In this document: positions 1-10,700 of the stretch, in pieces
How positions within the stretch are numbered: the first letter of the stretch is position 1
Layout of the letters: every line of letters starts with the position of its first letter
Assembly (NCBI GenBank): GCA_036244855.1
Contig: BQKZ01000557.1
Span: 1-64,000 of the forward strand
Direction of reading: 5' to 3'
DNA from: Temnopleurus reevesii
Lineage: Eukaryota > Echinodermata > Echinoidea > Temnopleuroida > Temnopleuridae
DNA: 64,000 bases
The notes under the pieces: model-generated
Seen by the model: the letters and a program-made list of their open reading frames with translations, nothing else
Database searches by the model: none
What the model was told of the DNA's origin: nothing
Position numbers and translations under genes: made by a program

Positions 1-2450
1 AGGCAATCTCCCTTTTTTATGGTGACAGGAAATATATGTTGACAAGAGAACAAACATACTCTCCAAAACTATGTTAACTTTAATGTGTCAAATGATTGTT
101 GAGCAAAATGTATAATAACAAGAGAATACAAACATGAAAAAATATATAGACATTTCGACAGATAATGCCATGTACTACACTGTTTGCTTACTGACATAGT
201 GGTTTGAATAAAAGCTTTTCCATTCCATTAGTTTTGCTTAATTTTCTTGTCGATTCATGGAATAACTTTATATTGCACATTCTTTCACAGAACTTGCAAT
301 TTCCCTCCATATTTTAGGGGAAACATTTTGGTAATTTTTCACTTCAATTGAAATATACATTGCCTTGTTAAGCATGGGTTCATATTAACAAAAGAATTAT
401 TGATCTGAGAACAAAGATAATTAAAATACAGCAAAGTACTCCTTCTTGGGTATGGTACAATAACTTTGCATTTTTGTGGCTGGCCGAAATGAACACAGAA
501 TCCCAGAACAAAACAATTCAGCACCTGCCCCTTTAGCCTTTGTTCAAGACTCAGCTGAATTTGCTTTGGTTCTCTAATCTGATCCTAGCAAAGCCACACA
601 AGTGAGCAGGGTTAGTGCAGATGGAATAAGTGAGCAGGGAGAAAAAAGACTTGGGCATTTTCTGGTGGACAAAGCTAGAACAAAGATAGATTCAAAACAC
701 AAATTGGAGGTAAACTGAGAGTGATGATAGTGACAATGATGATTGATTATGATTATAATTTTAATAAGGCCACATTGATGCTTACAAAAATGCGAAGTTT
801 CAGAAAGCTTCAATTATACTGTTAGATACGAAAAATGAAATAGCCAAAATGTCCGGAATGAAGAGGATATTCAATGGATCTCGCAAACAAAGACTGAAAA
901 TAAACCACCAAAATGGAGGAAGCTCCACAAAACAAACTTCAGTGACTAGACACTGGAGTACATCTTTGTGTAATGGAGATGCAATCGTTGCTAACACAGA
1001 CATCTCTGATTAAACAAAGACGAATGCTCCCAATTTTGTCTTTGCATATTCTATCATCTAACAAGATTTGTTCATGGTGCAAGACGTATTTGCTTATAGC
1101 ATGGGACTATACTTCTTTGGGTCTGTCCTGTACCCTCTCTGACCCATCAGTCCCACTGAGTCAATAAAGTGACAAGGATTATGACAATTAACTGTCTCTT
1201 GCATCATCTCTCAGGCTTCATCATTACAAAGCATTGGCTCAAGAACAATGACTCCAGCCCACTTGCCCCGTAAAAACTCTCTTGTAAATATTGAAAAAGC
1301 ACAGTTGTGGGTTCTTTTGTTTGGTGAGGGTTTTCTGGCGCGTGGCTCCCCATGCAGTGTTTCTTTGGTCTGTATGCACTAGTAATGAAAGACAAAGGTT
1401 TAAATTGGGAATGGATCAGAGAGATGGAGAAAAAGAAGGAGAAAGGGGCCAAGATATTGTCAATGAAGGAATGGAAATGAAGGAAGAGGGGAAGTTATAG
1501 GAAATGGAATAAATTAAGTAGGATGAAAAAGTGAATAAAAATGTTATAAGAAAACTGTTAGTTTTAGCTCTACGAAAGAGAGGATGGACAGGGGAGAGGA
1601 GAAGAGAAAGAGATCATGTTATACTAAAAATAGGAAAATATATTGAAATATAAAGTGACGTGATACAGAAATGTGAAAAAAATCTCAACCGGAGAAAAAA
1701 TTGTAGATAAGAAAGGGGGTGATTTCAAATGCAGGATAAAGGTCAAAGAAAGGGCATAGGAGGACCATCATTTTGCACAATAAGATACAATACAAAGCAG
1801 TTTGTGCAAATTAACATACTGGAAATGTCCTATTTGAAAAAAAACATACATCCATGCCGAATCTGCCTATAACAAGCAGCCAAGCCGGCTCACACCTCAC
1901 GTCGTACCGTACAGTCGTGTGGGCAGCATACTCCGACTTCCATTGTTGACGAGATGGCGCGTGGCGGGCCTATGGCTAAACAAATAGCCACTACAAAGGA
2001 TACGTGAGCTGAAGTGAATAGTCAGACCATGACAGATTGTCTGGTGAAGGGTCTCACGCAAACGACAAAGCAAGCTATGGCCCAGTAATTTATGAAGCAG
2101 AGGGGAGGGGGGGGGGGCTAGCACACAAAGGTCACCCAGGTGTTACAAGACGCAGATGCTATTCTGCAATACATTACACAGTGAAGTGTAACATGCAAAT
2201 TGAAATATTAACAAAGACAACAATACTTTTGGAAGTTGATACAATCTCTATTAATTTTAATCTCGTTCATTTTACACTCTGACTACATTTTCAGCATTTC
2301 TTAAGCAGATGTGATGAAGTATTCCCTAATTAAAAATTGAAAGAACAAAATAAGAGTATATAAATCAAAATGAAATTGACAAAGTGGCTGCCAAAAATTA
2401 CTCCAAAATTCATAAAACTCTTGCGAAAAATAATAGTTTTACTTTCCTTC
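1..2450. other. non-coding DNA, inferred intron 2 of the hnRNP K-like gene
   Basis: No gene is recognised here. The stretch is AT-rich with stops in all frames. It holds a purine-rich segment (about 1,400-1,700) and a G homopolymer run near 2,101-2,118. It lies downstream of the minus-strand exon at 7,613-7,710, so it should be part of that gene's second intron unless an unseen exon is present. Confidence 0.5.
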
Positions 2451-2451
2451 T

Positions 2452-2590
2452 GTTTCAACCACACATTTTCTCTCTTTCTTTCTTCATTTCTTGGTTTCTT
2501 TATTTCTTTCCTTCCTTCTTTCATTCATTAATTCACTCTCTCTCCTTCTATCTCCATCTGTCTTTCTCTTTCTGCCTCTCTTTCTTAAGA
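2452..2590. repeat. pyrimidine-rich low-complexity tract (TTTC/TCTC)
   Basis: The plus strand is almost entirely C and T, with irregular TTTC, CTTC and TCTC units. Long open frames on both strands here are a by-product of composition and should not be read as genes. Confidence 0.85.
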
Positions 2591-2698
2591 TTCTCAGACA
2601 AGAAAATTTTACGCACTTCGTAAAAATTTGTGCAACTCCATCAGGAATCAAAAGGTATGTTAGAATGAAATAAAATAAATCCTCCAATGCAAACTTAC

Positions 2699-2840
2699 CA
2701 TTGCACATCTTCTGCAGCAAATTCATGATGAGAAGTGTGTAAAGCCCTTGGAACTTCTTTACTAGAACACCTTCCAAAGCCATTGCGGAATTTCCTTTGT
2801 TAGAATCATGGCCACATAAATTACCCAAAGATGCAATTGC
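2699..2840 (-). CDS. candidate internal exon, unrecognised product
   Basis: On the minus strand an open block of 47 codons plus one base begins after an AG and ends at the strong donor ATG|GTAAGT (donor bases at 2,693-2,698). The peptide starts AIASLGNLCGHDSNKG and ends LLIMNLLQKMCN. Its Leu/Ala spacing is vaguely reminiscent of helical repeat proteins, but I do not recognise it and it lacks the GxxG loop expected of a KH domain. The upstream acceptor (ttccttggatag) is mediocre. It lies downstream of the candidate TATA promoter at 3.3 kb and could belong to the same transcript. It could equally be a chance open frame beside a chance donor. Confidence 0.22.
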
Positions 2841-3048
2841 CTATCCAAGGAATAGCCATATCCCAAGAAATATCATCTGGACACGCAATTAATTCCTCAA
2901 CAGGACAAGAGGGGTCGATTTAATGACAGGCCCAGTCATCCATTTCTGCTTTCTTAATCTCTCTTGCTGTAAGTGAGGGATTGATGTTAGAAAGCAGGCA
3001 AGAGAGGAAGATCAAGTTCTCCATGATAAATGTTGATACTCCGTTCTC

Positions 3049-3243
3049 TCAGATCATACAAATCATGTCCATGATGGCTAACACAAACTTCCACTTTCTC
3101 CTCTTTCTCCTCCTTGTGCGATGAGTAAGCCAGCAAGGCGCAGCATCATCATCCCTCGCCATGCCCGCATCCGCCGGCCAGTCCAATTGCTCCTCATCAC
3201 TCATCTCGTTATCTGCGGACCGGTATCGGCGGAACCGCATCAT
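3049..3243 (-). CDS. candidate short first-exon ORF downstream of a TATA promoter
   Basis: A 64-codon minus-strand open frame starts MMRFRRYRSADNEMSDEE. It has an acidic middle, a basic stretch (RTRRRKRRKWK) and a short hydrophobic end. It is CpG-richer than its surroundings. The first ATG has A at -3 and lies about 40 bases downstream of the initiator predicted from a TATA box at 3,308-3,315. A second ATG (MSDEEQL) is also possible. No convincing GTRAGT donor is seen inside the frame. About 80 bases past its stop there is a very good acceptor, a branch-like CTAAC and pyrimidines ending TTACAG near 2,967. It could be a micro-ORF, an internal alternative first exon of the hnRNP K-like gene, or a separate small gene. 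I do not recognise the protein. Confidence 0.3.
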   Translation of the reverse strand: MMRFRRYRSADNEMSDEEQLDWPADAGMARDDDAAPCWLTHRTRRRKRRKWKFVLAIMDMICMI

Positions 3244-3279
3244 CGTTACGTCTTACTCCAAACAACTGCCTGTTAGATT

Positions 3280-3316
3280 CTGTGAGTGCCCTGCCTGATG
3301 TTCATAGCTTTTATAT
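3280..3316 (-). promoter_or_regulatory. candidate TATA promoter (minus strand)
   Basis: The minus strand reads TATAAAAG (3,315 down to 3,308). An initiator-like CTCACAG has its A at 3,283, 32 bases downstream of the first T, which is canonical TATA-to-start spacing. A good-context ATG follows at 3,243. Motif matches of this kind also arise by chance, so 5' RNA ends are the deciding data. Confidence 0.35.
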
Positions 3317-4430
3317 GCTCAAGTCCCCCTCAACCTAGTTTCTTTGTCCCTCTCTCCCAATTCATAGAGCCCCCCCCCCTCCTCCGCTTTCTTTCTTCCC
3401 CCTTCTCTCACTCTTTCTCTTGTTCAGGGGGTCTCCGTAAGTTCATTCATTAGTGACTCAACTGGCCGGTTGAGTAGCTGCTAAGCCTACTAGTCAACAA
3501 TAGGCCATGTGCACGTGCCGGCTTCCCTCCGCCACAAAAGATTCCCCAAACGTCCACAGGGTTCAAAACAACACAATGTCCGATGGGGAATTATGCAAAT
3601 CACAAAGCAATATATGTAATGCATTGTCTCAGTCCCTATCTCTCCAACAATTTGCTCTAATTAGTAACGATTCTATTCATGGTTGATTTTCCTATCAGGC
3701 AAGTCTATAGTTCTCTGTAAATTTAGTGCTAATGACTGGGACTAATTAAGAGATGCTCTGGACCTTCATTGTTTGTGTGACTAGGGACAAAGTCTCTTTG
3801 GACAGGCGATCGGCCATGCATTTAAATGTCCCATGGTACATTAAAAATGCAAACATCAGAATTGATGACACTAACCCATATTCCCAAGGCCTCTGTCATC
3901 CTCGTTAAATGCTTTTTACATAATGCATCCATTAGTGTAGCAAGATCATCAATTTAGAATTAACAGCGGATAAATTAGTCTTGGTTATTATATGGTTATG
4001 GATCAGATGCATGTAAGCCTAAAGTCTTAATACTTTGGATATTAATCATGCCTATTTGAGTTTCATTATAATTACAATGTATTTAATGCCGTTTACGGCA
4101 AAATCATTACATTCAAATATCTCTAAAGATATTCAACATAAAATATCACTCATGTCATGGAGAATGAAGAATTGTAATCGTTTTTTTAAACTTCTGATAT
4201 ATGTTTTCATTCCTACCTAAAACATGAAAAAACGTAAGAAAAAAATTTCTTGAAAACTGCTCTTACAGAAAATCAGGCTGATATCATCCATCAGCTCATG
4301 ACTTTGTAAAACACATCAAATGAAAATAAAAATCACGCCATGAAGTGAAAAAAAATATTTGTAGCTGAAAACAACAATGATCATCCCATTTGCCATGTTT
4401 TTGATCTCTAATATGCTCCTTTCAGTCTAT
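3317..4430. other. non-coding; possible regulatory stretch at about 3,590-3,860
   Basis: No coding signal is seen. A C8 run sits near 3,370. The section 3,590-3,860 holds several homeodomain-type ATTAG/TAATTA cores, a CATTGTTT SOX-like site and a CTTTG motif in otherwise unique-looking sequence. That clustering suggests a cis-regulatory module but is not proof of one. Confidence 0.3.
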
Positions 4431-4606
4431 GGGGGTGTTGTTCAAAAGTTGCAATTGATCGCAAGTTGCAGTTGATCGGAACGCGCCAATCAAAATCATT
4501 GTTTCATGGGCGTCTTGGTAAATGCGCATACCCTGCGCGAACGAAAATGCATGTTACAATTTTCAAAGTTGCAGTTGATTTGCAGTTGATTTTTAGCAAC
4601 ACCCCC
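4431..4606 (+). mobile_element. Harbinger/Tourist-like MITE, copy 1
   Basis: A 176-bp element starts GGGGGTGTTGTTCAAAA and ends with the inverted counterpart AGCAACACCCCC. It is flanked by TAT on both sides, a 3-bp target duplication of the TWA type typical of PIF/Harbinger insertions. The interior carries repeated TTGCAGTTGAT units and a CpG-bearing centre. It has no coding capacity. It matches elements at 31,541 and 53,809 over its full length. Confidence 0.8.
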
Positions 4607-6692
4607 TATGAATCATAAACCAACTTTATCGTAAGACAGAAAACAGACAAGAGAGTATAAAGACCCATGACAAAGAATGAAAAAAAGCAATAGTTGCAAA
4701 GCTGAGAGAGTAGCATGAGAACCCACATAACACACATAATCCCATGATTCACTGAGCAGGAAAAATGAATGGAAATCCTCCAATATCGTTAGTCTTTCTC
4801 TAAATTTTCACCCTCTATTTTTCGCTTCTGTCTTTACTTTGGCACAAATAATCTAGAATTCCCATCGCTCGACACCTGCCCTATCGAAATGACTCCATTG
4901 TATTTCGTCACACACCCATACTCACAAGCATATAGCAAGAGTGAGTCAGGGAGAGAGGGAGAGAGAGAAGGGGAAAGGGGGGAGAGAACCCATATAATTA
5001 TTCCATTCTTTTGCTAGGAACAAAGAAACAAGAGAACCATTGCTGATTTGTTGATTGGCCTGGGAGTGATAATACATCATTCCCTAATGAAAATTGTGTC
5101 TCATTAATAACACAAATTTACTTCTCTTTCAATTATCTCCCCTGCCCAATCATCATCCGTTTAGGGAGGCTTGAGAACAATTATAGCCCTGGCATAATTT
5201 CTCTCTGCCAATTTAGTTAATTGGTAACTTCTATCACATTATCTCTGTGACCTTTGATCCATTTAATATTTGGGGAGGGAATATTGAGCTTATATGGTTC
5301 TCTATCCCTCACCAATGTTTTTTTCCTCTTTTTCTTTTTAATCATTCAAACCCTCTACTAATTCTGTGAATGGATTACATATTTTTCATCTCTTGTAATT
5401 CTACAGTCTGTTCACTCAACCTTGTGAAAACTAAGTCGCAACTATTTTAATTTATCTTTCTTTTAGAAGAGGACCTGGGATCATTGTAACTTCTTCATGG
5501 GACTATTGATATAAAGATGAATTCCCAACCCAACCGTTAAATAGCATGTTGTAGCATGTGACATATTTTTCTAGGTAAGGCGAAGATACGAAAATCAGCA
5601 CCTTTCATCCAAGTCCAATTGACTTTGTATCCATTACATTCGGCTGTCAGTTCAAATGTTTCATGTATCAGAGGGCAATATGCATCCTCATGATCAGGCA
5701 AGTAAAGCCATCATTACTAATACTGATGCTTTAACTTATTTCCAAATATAATGAATACCAGAAGCATTGCTGCTAAGCGATTTCAAGGGATCTACCATAT
5801 GCATTTTGTTTTAAGAGATCATATCTAGTCACTTGAAAAACTACCTGGCAGAACATTAAAATTGTTCTTGTAAGAAAATGAAGAACGCCTTGACAATTGT
5901 TTTCATGACGGACACCATTCAAAGTGAACCCAAAAGAAATTTGAAATTTGCTTGTAACTTTCTCATCTCCTTTTTAGAAAAATCATTGCAATTTCATCAA
6001 AAATCTATCTTATTTAATATCGCATGCAAATAAGATTTAGATCTTCTCTATTTTGGGCAAAGTCATTCTGTCATGGCAATCATCAAAGTTTGAGGTATAC
6101 TACCAGTATGTATAACCATTTAGACAGTCTGCCGGTATTTCTTTGCTACAGCACACAAACTGGTGAATACAGTGTAGGGGGACTTTGCAGCACACATCAT
6201 TGTCCATAGCATCCACACGAAACTTACCATGTGTGTACATTATATGAGAATGCTTCATCATATCATATGTGAATGTGTATTTCAAGGGTTGAACCTAAGA
6301 GAAAGTGCATCCTGGTGTACAGAGATGAACCAAGTCGTATAGATGCAGAAACACGACTAGTTCATGAACTTGCATCAACATGAATGTCACTGCCTCATGC
6401 GTGAGCAAACTGACAAAAATTATAGATAACGAAGAGAGAGAGGGAATCAGTAATAAGAAATACTAGCGGGGTAGGGGGAGGAGGGTTGGGGGTGCTGCTA
6501 TGGGGAATGGTGGTTCTGTGCAGAATGGGAAAAGAATAGATGGAAACAAATTGCAGAAAGCATCATGGGAAAGTGTGCAAGACTTGAGTGTCTCAACCAA
6601 AAGATTTGTGGAACAAAGGCTGCCACAGCATCAATTCCATAAAGAAATTTATCTGCGTTGTTCTACACTCACAATGTGTATGAAAAAAATGT
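4607..6692. other. non-coding intron-2 DNA
   Basis: No gene is recognised. A GA-rich purine patch lies near 4,940-4,990. The interval 5,030-5,290 is unique-looking and holds several ATTA/TAAT cores and two TTTGAT motifs. A purine/G-rich patch lies near 6,430-6,495. The rest shows nothing. Confidence 0.45.
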
Positions 6693-6823
6693 AATCAGAA
6701 CAAAATGTTGGCTGTACATGTCAATGACGTTCAAATGAATAAATTCCAAATTCCAAATTCCAATCAGAACAAAATGTTGGCTGTACATGTCAATGACGTT
6801 CAAATGAATAAATTCCAAATTCC
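6693..6823. repeat. 69-bp tandem duplication, nearly perfect
   Basis: The segment beginning AATCAGAACAAAATGTTGG at 6,693 recurs at 6,762, a 69-bp period giving about 1.9 copies with no difference that I can see. It ends in a short AAATTCC tandem and directly abuts the truncated SINE copy at 6,823. The near-identity implies a recent duplication or slippage. Confidence 0.9.
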
Positions 6824-6990
6824 ACTCAACACAGGTGAGGTAAATGGACACCTGGCCAGAATATTCATTCCTTGAAATACTATCAAGCTCATGATGCCAG
6901 GCTGAAACCAAGGTGATAATAATACATAAAACCCTTTGTGTACTCTGCCGGCCATTATGTGTGCTAATAATATCATCATCACTAGAGAGG
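6823..6990 (+). mobile_element. SINE-like repeat, 5'-truncated copy
   Basis: The segment begins CACTCAACACAGGTGAGG and continues with the CCTGG...ATTCCTTGAAAT core shared with copies at about 37,550, 53,276 and 62,331. The tRNA-like head seen in the 37.5-kb copy is missing. The 3' part degrades into ATAATAAT and ATCATCAT units, as in the other copies. Confidence 0.7.
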
Positions 6991-7612
6991 TTATGACATA
7001 ATACCCCACCTATTAAAATAAGAAGGTTAGCTAGATGTAAAAATATAGGTGAAAACTGCTGGACATTTGAGGAAAAGATCCTTAAAAAATGGTAGCTTAA
7101 GGGAGCTTACAAAGAAGAAGAGAGAGATCTCTTCTTGATGCTATCAAGTCAAGTAAGACGTTTGGCGACAAGCTGATGATGCAGGGAAAAGTGATGGAAT
7201 CTTTCATCTCCTGCTCAGACAGCGCATGAATCTAACACCTACAGAAACGTATACCATAGTTGCATGCACTTTGATGGAGGCCAATGACTGAATGCGTTCT
7301 ATCAGTGAACATGGTCACAAGCACCTAGTCATTTCTCCTTTGAATCTTAAAAGACAATTTGCATTTTCATCATATCTAATACTTAACTGATGTATTTTTA
7401 ACATGATTGTTTGAAAATATGATGCACATGTTTTCCCATACTTAAGAAACTTGGAGGTGAACAGCCTATACTTTGAGATATATTTGGTTGTTTAGTTCCG
7501 TCTATGGAAATCACTCTACCTCAAATTGTGAAGATACCTCAATAAAAAATTGCAGTAATGACGAATCAAAAATGGTTTGAGAGAAGCAAAATGTCTAAAA
7601 GAATAAACTTAC

Positions 7613-7710
7613 GTTGCTTGGGATCAGCATTCGAAAGGAAACCTTGGGTAAATCAGCACGAGGGCGCTTGTTATTTGATGCAGCATTTTCTTCAGCAGAC
7701 CTCTTGCCAC
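7613..7710 (-). CDS. HNRNPK: hnRNP K-like protein, second coding exon (NLS and start of first KH domain)
   Basis: This 98-nt minus-strand exon starts after a long pyrimidine tract ending CTTTACTAG and ends AGCAAC|GTAAGT. Two bases complete the glycine codon left open by the 29-kb exon, and 32 full codons follow. The peptide begins GKRSAEENAASNNKRPR, matching the bipartite basic GKRPAED...KRSR region near the start of vertebrate hnRNP K. It ends VSFRMLIPSN, corresponding to the first beta strand of KH domain 1 just before the GxxG loop. hnRNP K is a nuclear-cytoplasmic shuttling protein that binds C-rich single-stranded RNA and DNA and acts in splicing, transcription and translation. The GxxG loop and the rest of KH1-3 must be on exons beyond position 1. 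A Nova-type or other KH protein is the main alternative, but the spaced GKR/KRPR pair favours hnRNP K. Confidence 0.8.
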
Positions 7711-10700
7711 CTAGTAAAGAAAAGAAAAAAAATGAAGAAAAATTAATAGTTGAAAAGCAAGAATTTATACCTAGATATACTTAAGAAAGACTGACGAATT
7801 GGAAAAGCAACATTGATTTATGCTTTCTTCAAATATGTTGCCATTTTGATGTATGGTACGTTATTCAACCATACGTGTTTGACTAAAGCTACGGCAAACA
7901 AGGAGCCCCGTCAACAGCAACCATCGAAAATGAGCGACGAGGAGGCAGCAAAATCAGAAAGCAAACATCGCAATATGGATGGAAGACGGCAACGATATGA
8001 AAGTCATATCACGTCTAATTAACGGAGTTGGGTAATAGATGCCCAGGAGAGAGTAGAAGATGATGGAAAGGGGCGGAGAGAGAGGGAGAGGGTTGAGAAA
8101 AAGCAGCAATTATTAAAAACTGGTGATGCTTATGGAGTGATGGCGAGTACAAACATTGACTTAAGACAAGTCAATACGTTCCATCGTCAGCTTTACTTCC
8201 GTACGTGCAAAGAAAGCATCCCTCCCCTCAGCTATTAAAACAGTCAAAGGAGTCACTCATTCCTTGCTTTTCTTTGTTTTCTACATTTGTTTCTGTTGAG
8301 TAATAACCAATGGTCCATTACGTCTCCAGCGTATTTCAACAATAAAGGCATTTCGAAGATTGCTTGAAAATCAAACAATACAAGATTTCCACACGTTACA
8401 TTTTAGTTAAATTATATCTTTCTGAATTTTAATGGGTAAATATATACTCAGTGTAATATCATCTCTGACAGTTATTTGACAGCTATATGACAGCAAATTT
8501 TGATTGCAGATATTCATAGGATGGTAGAAATGGAAGTCGTATAAAAAATGCAGGCATTTTCCTCATTTCATTATAACCAACATGTTTTCCTTCTTTTTAG
8601 GGATACCCGAATTGGTTTGGTCTGATCGTTGAAAGAGCCATCATGTTCAATACAACACAATATTAGAGCATCTTCAGAGAAAAGTAAAAGGGGTTGCTGC
8701 TTAACATAGATTTCATATCCATTCGAGGCATGTCCCAAGCGCAAAGACTGACCGCTCTTTGCATATGCCGGTAATTCAACAGACGATGACGTACATGCAG
8801 CTCTGAGATGGTCTCTGGAGTGACCGATTCCAACCAGGTGAATTTATCCAATGCTCTCAACTCAAACGTCATAATGGCTTAACAGGAAGGAAATAGCACC
8901 AAAAAGAGAAGAGAGAGAGTGAAAGAGGGAAATTCTACCATAAATCACTGTCGTTGGAGGAAAGGGTTAGAAGAGAGCGAACCACCTGCATTTGTGACAT
9001 GGTTGTATAGTAACCCAAAGCACAGATAAAAGACCATTAACTGTATCAATGAACCTGAACGCTGGGTAATTTAATATGGACGCACAATTTGTTCAAGTCA
9101 AGGTGACCAAATTTGCTATAAAGTGCACAGAGAGAGAAATTATGACACCTTTCGAGAAGACACATTTTCTTATTAATGGGATTTTTGCACTAAGGTCATT
9201 TGTGTCCAATTTTTAAATCATATATTCCTATCATTATGCTACTAATAGTAGCTGATATACATGAAGAAATGGTAACATCAAGATTTAGCTTGCAAGAACA
9301 GAATGATAAGCATGACAAGTTTTCTCCATTCCTTAAATCTCAAAAGTTAAAAAGTATTCTAATCTGACTCATAAATCACAGCAAAACACACCCTTACGCT
9401 CATAAACTCAACACAATCATAATTGACTTCATGGGTCTACAGCCAACCCTTTTCTCTCTCTAAATTTGTTCTCCCAAGCCCGCTCTAGCTTTAGCCAGCT
9501 GCCGCGGTAACACACTAGGAGCATACCACACTAAATAGTGGCGTGTGTGATGGTGTGAACCATGCAGTCTCTACTCTCACACCCTCTAGACTGTACCCCT
9601 CTACACCACCTGGCCCTGTCACTGTACGCTTCCGCCCCCATTTATTCTCCACCCCTCACTAAACGGACTGTTTCAACAGCAGCCAGATGGCAGTCTTCCT
9701 GTCCCCCATCTCCAATCTTCAAATTCCAATAATATTCACGCAAAAAAGAGAGAATCAATCATATTTCTTCTGTACCATCATCACACGTATGACTCCATCC
9801 TTCAATTTTCTAGCATCATCTTTTTTCTCTCTCTCAGTTAGTCATCATAAAAAACATCTCCTGAGATTGGCGATGTTTGCTATGAAATTGTCTTAAGCAG
9901 ATGCGAGCCTGCAAAAGATTCAAGGTTGAATATGACACCTTTGGTGTTGGTTTGCAATTGTCAGGCATTCTGTTCCTGCTCCTTCCTGCATTCGATTAAT
10001 TCAATACCGCTGAAATACAGTGTACGCCTAAGGAAATCAAGATTGCAGCATAAAAACAACTGCCATTTAGATTCTCTGCATACATAAAATTTCAAACCAC
10101 AACTGAAAAAAAGAAATGTGCAAAATTAGGTCATATCTTGAAGGGCTGCTTTTTTCATCAACGTAGATGAGAAAATGAGGAGGAGAAGGAGGAGGAGATG
10201 AAAGAAGATTACGATGAGATGAGGAGCAAGAAGATGAAAGCCTAAGCGGAGATGGATGGTTTACACATGATGTCGAGTGAGTCATAGAGTCCTAGGCGTA
10301 TGAAAGGACTGCTTCTAAATAAATAATGAAGGGAGATTGCCAGGTCTCTGATCACCAAGAGAAGAGCTGGCTTGACGTGAACGTTGCAGGCAAACACACC
10401 ACACAGGGACAGTACAGCACTATTCCACTGTTTGATACATAAACCTCCTGCACATCGTAATTACGAAATAGTGTAGCGTGCATGGTGGATTACTCATGGC
10501 TTATTCAGAGAGCTGGGGAAATACGGCTTGGAGACGGATCATATGATAAAGAGATATGATAATCGAAAGAAGCTTGGATATTATAAATGAAATTATAAAA
10601 TAATAGGATGATTACAAAACAAGTAAAAGTTCAATTAGGCTCCAGAAGATTGGGGGAAGGTAATGAATTTCATGGATTTGAGTTTGGTCATGCGAAATGC

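Noticed and set aside
7813..8022. Plus-strand frame with good-context ATG (MSDEEAAKSESKH)
   Set aside because: It reads for 30 codons and stops without a convincing donor. No promoter motif was seen, so it is not supported as an exon.
8663..8872. Minus-strand 69-codon frame (MTFELRALDKFTWLES) between the two hnRNP K-like exons
   Set aside because: Its best donor (CAT|GTACGT) is in phase 0 and would not join exon 2 in frame. No homologue was recognised.
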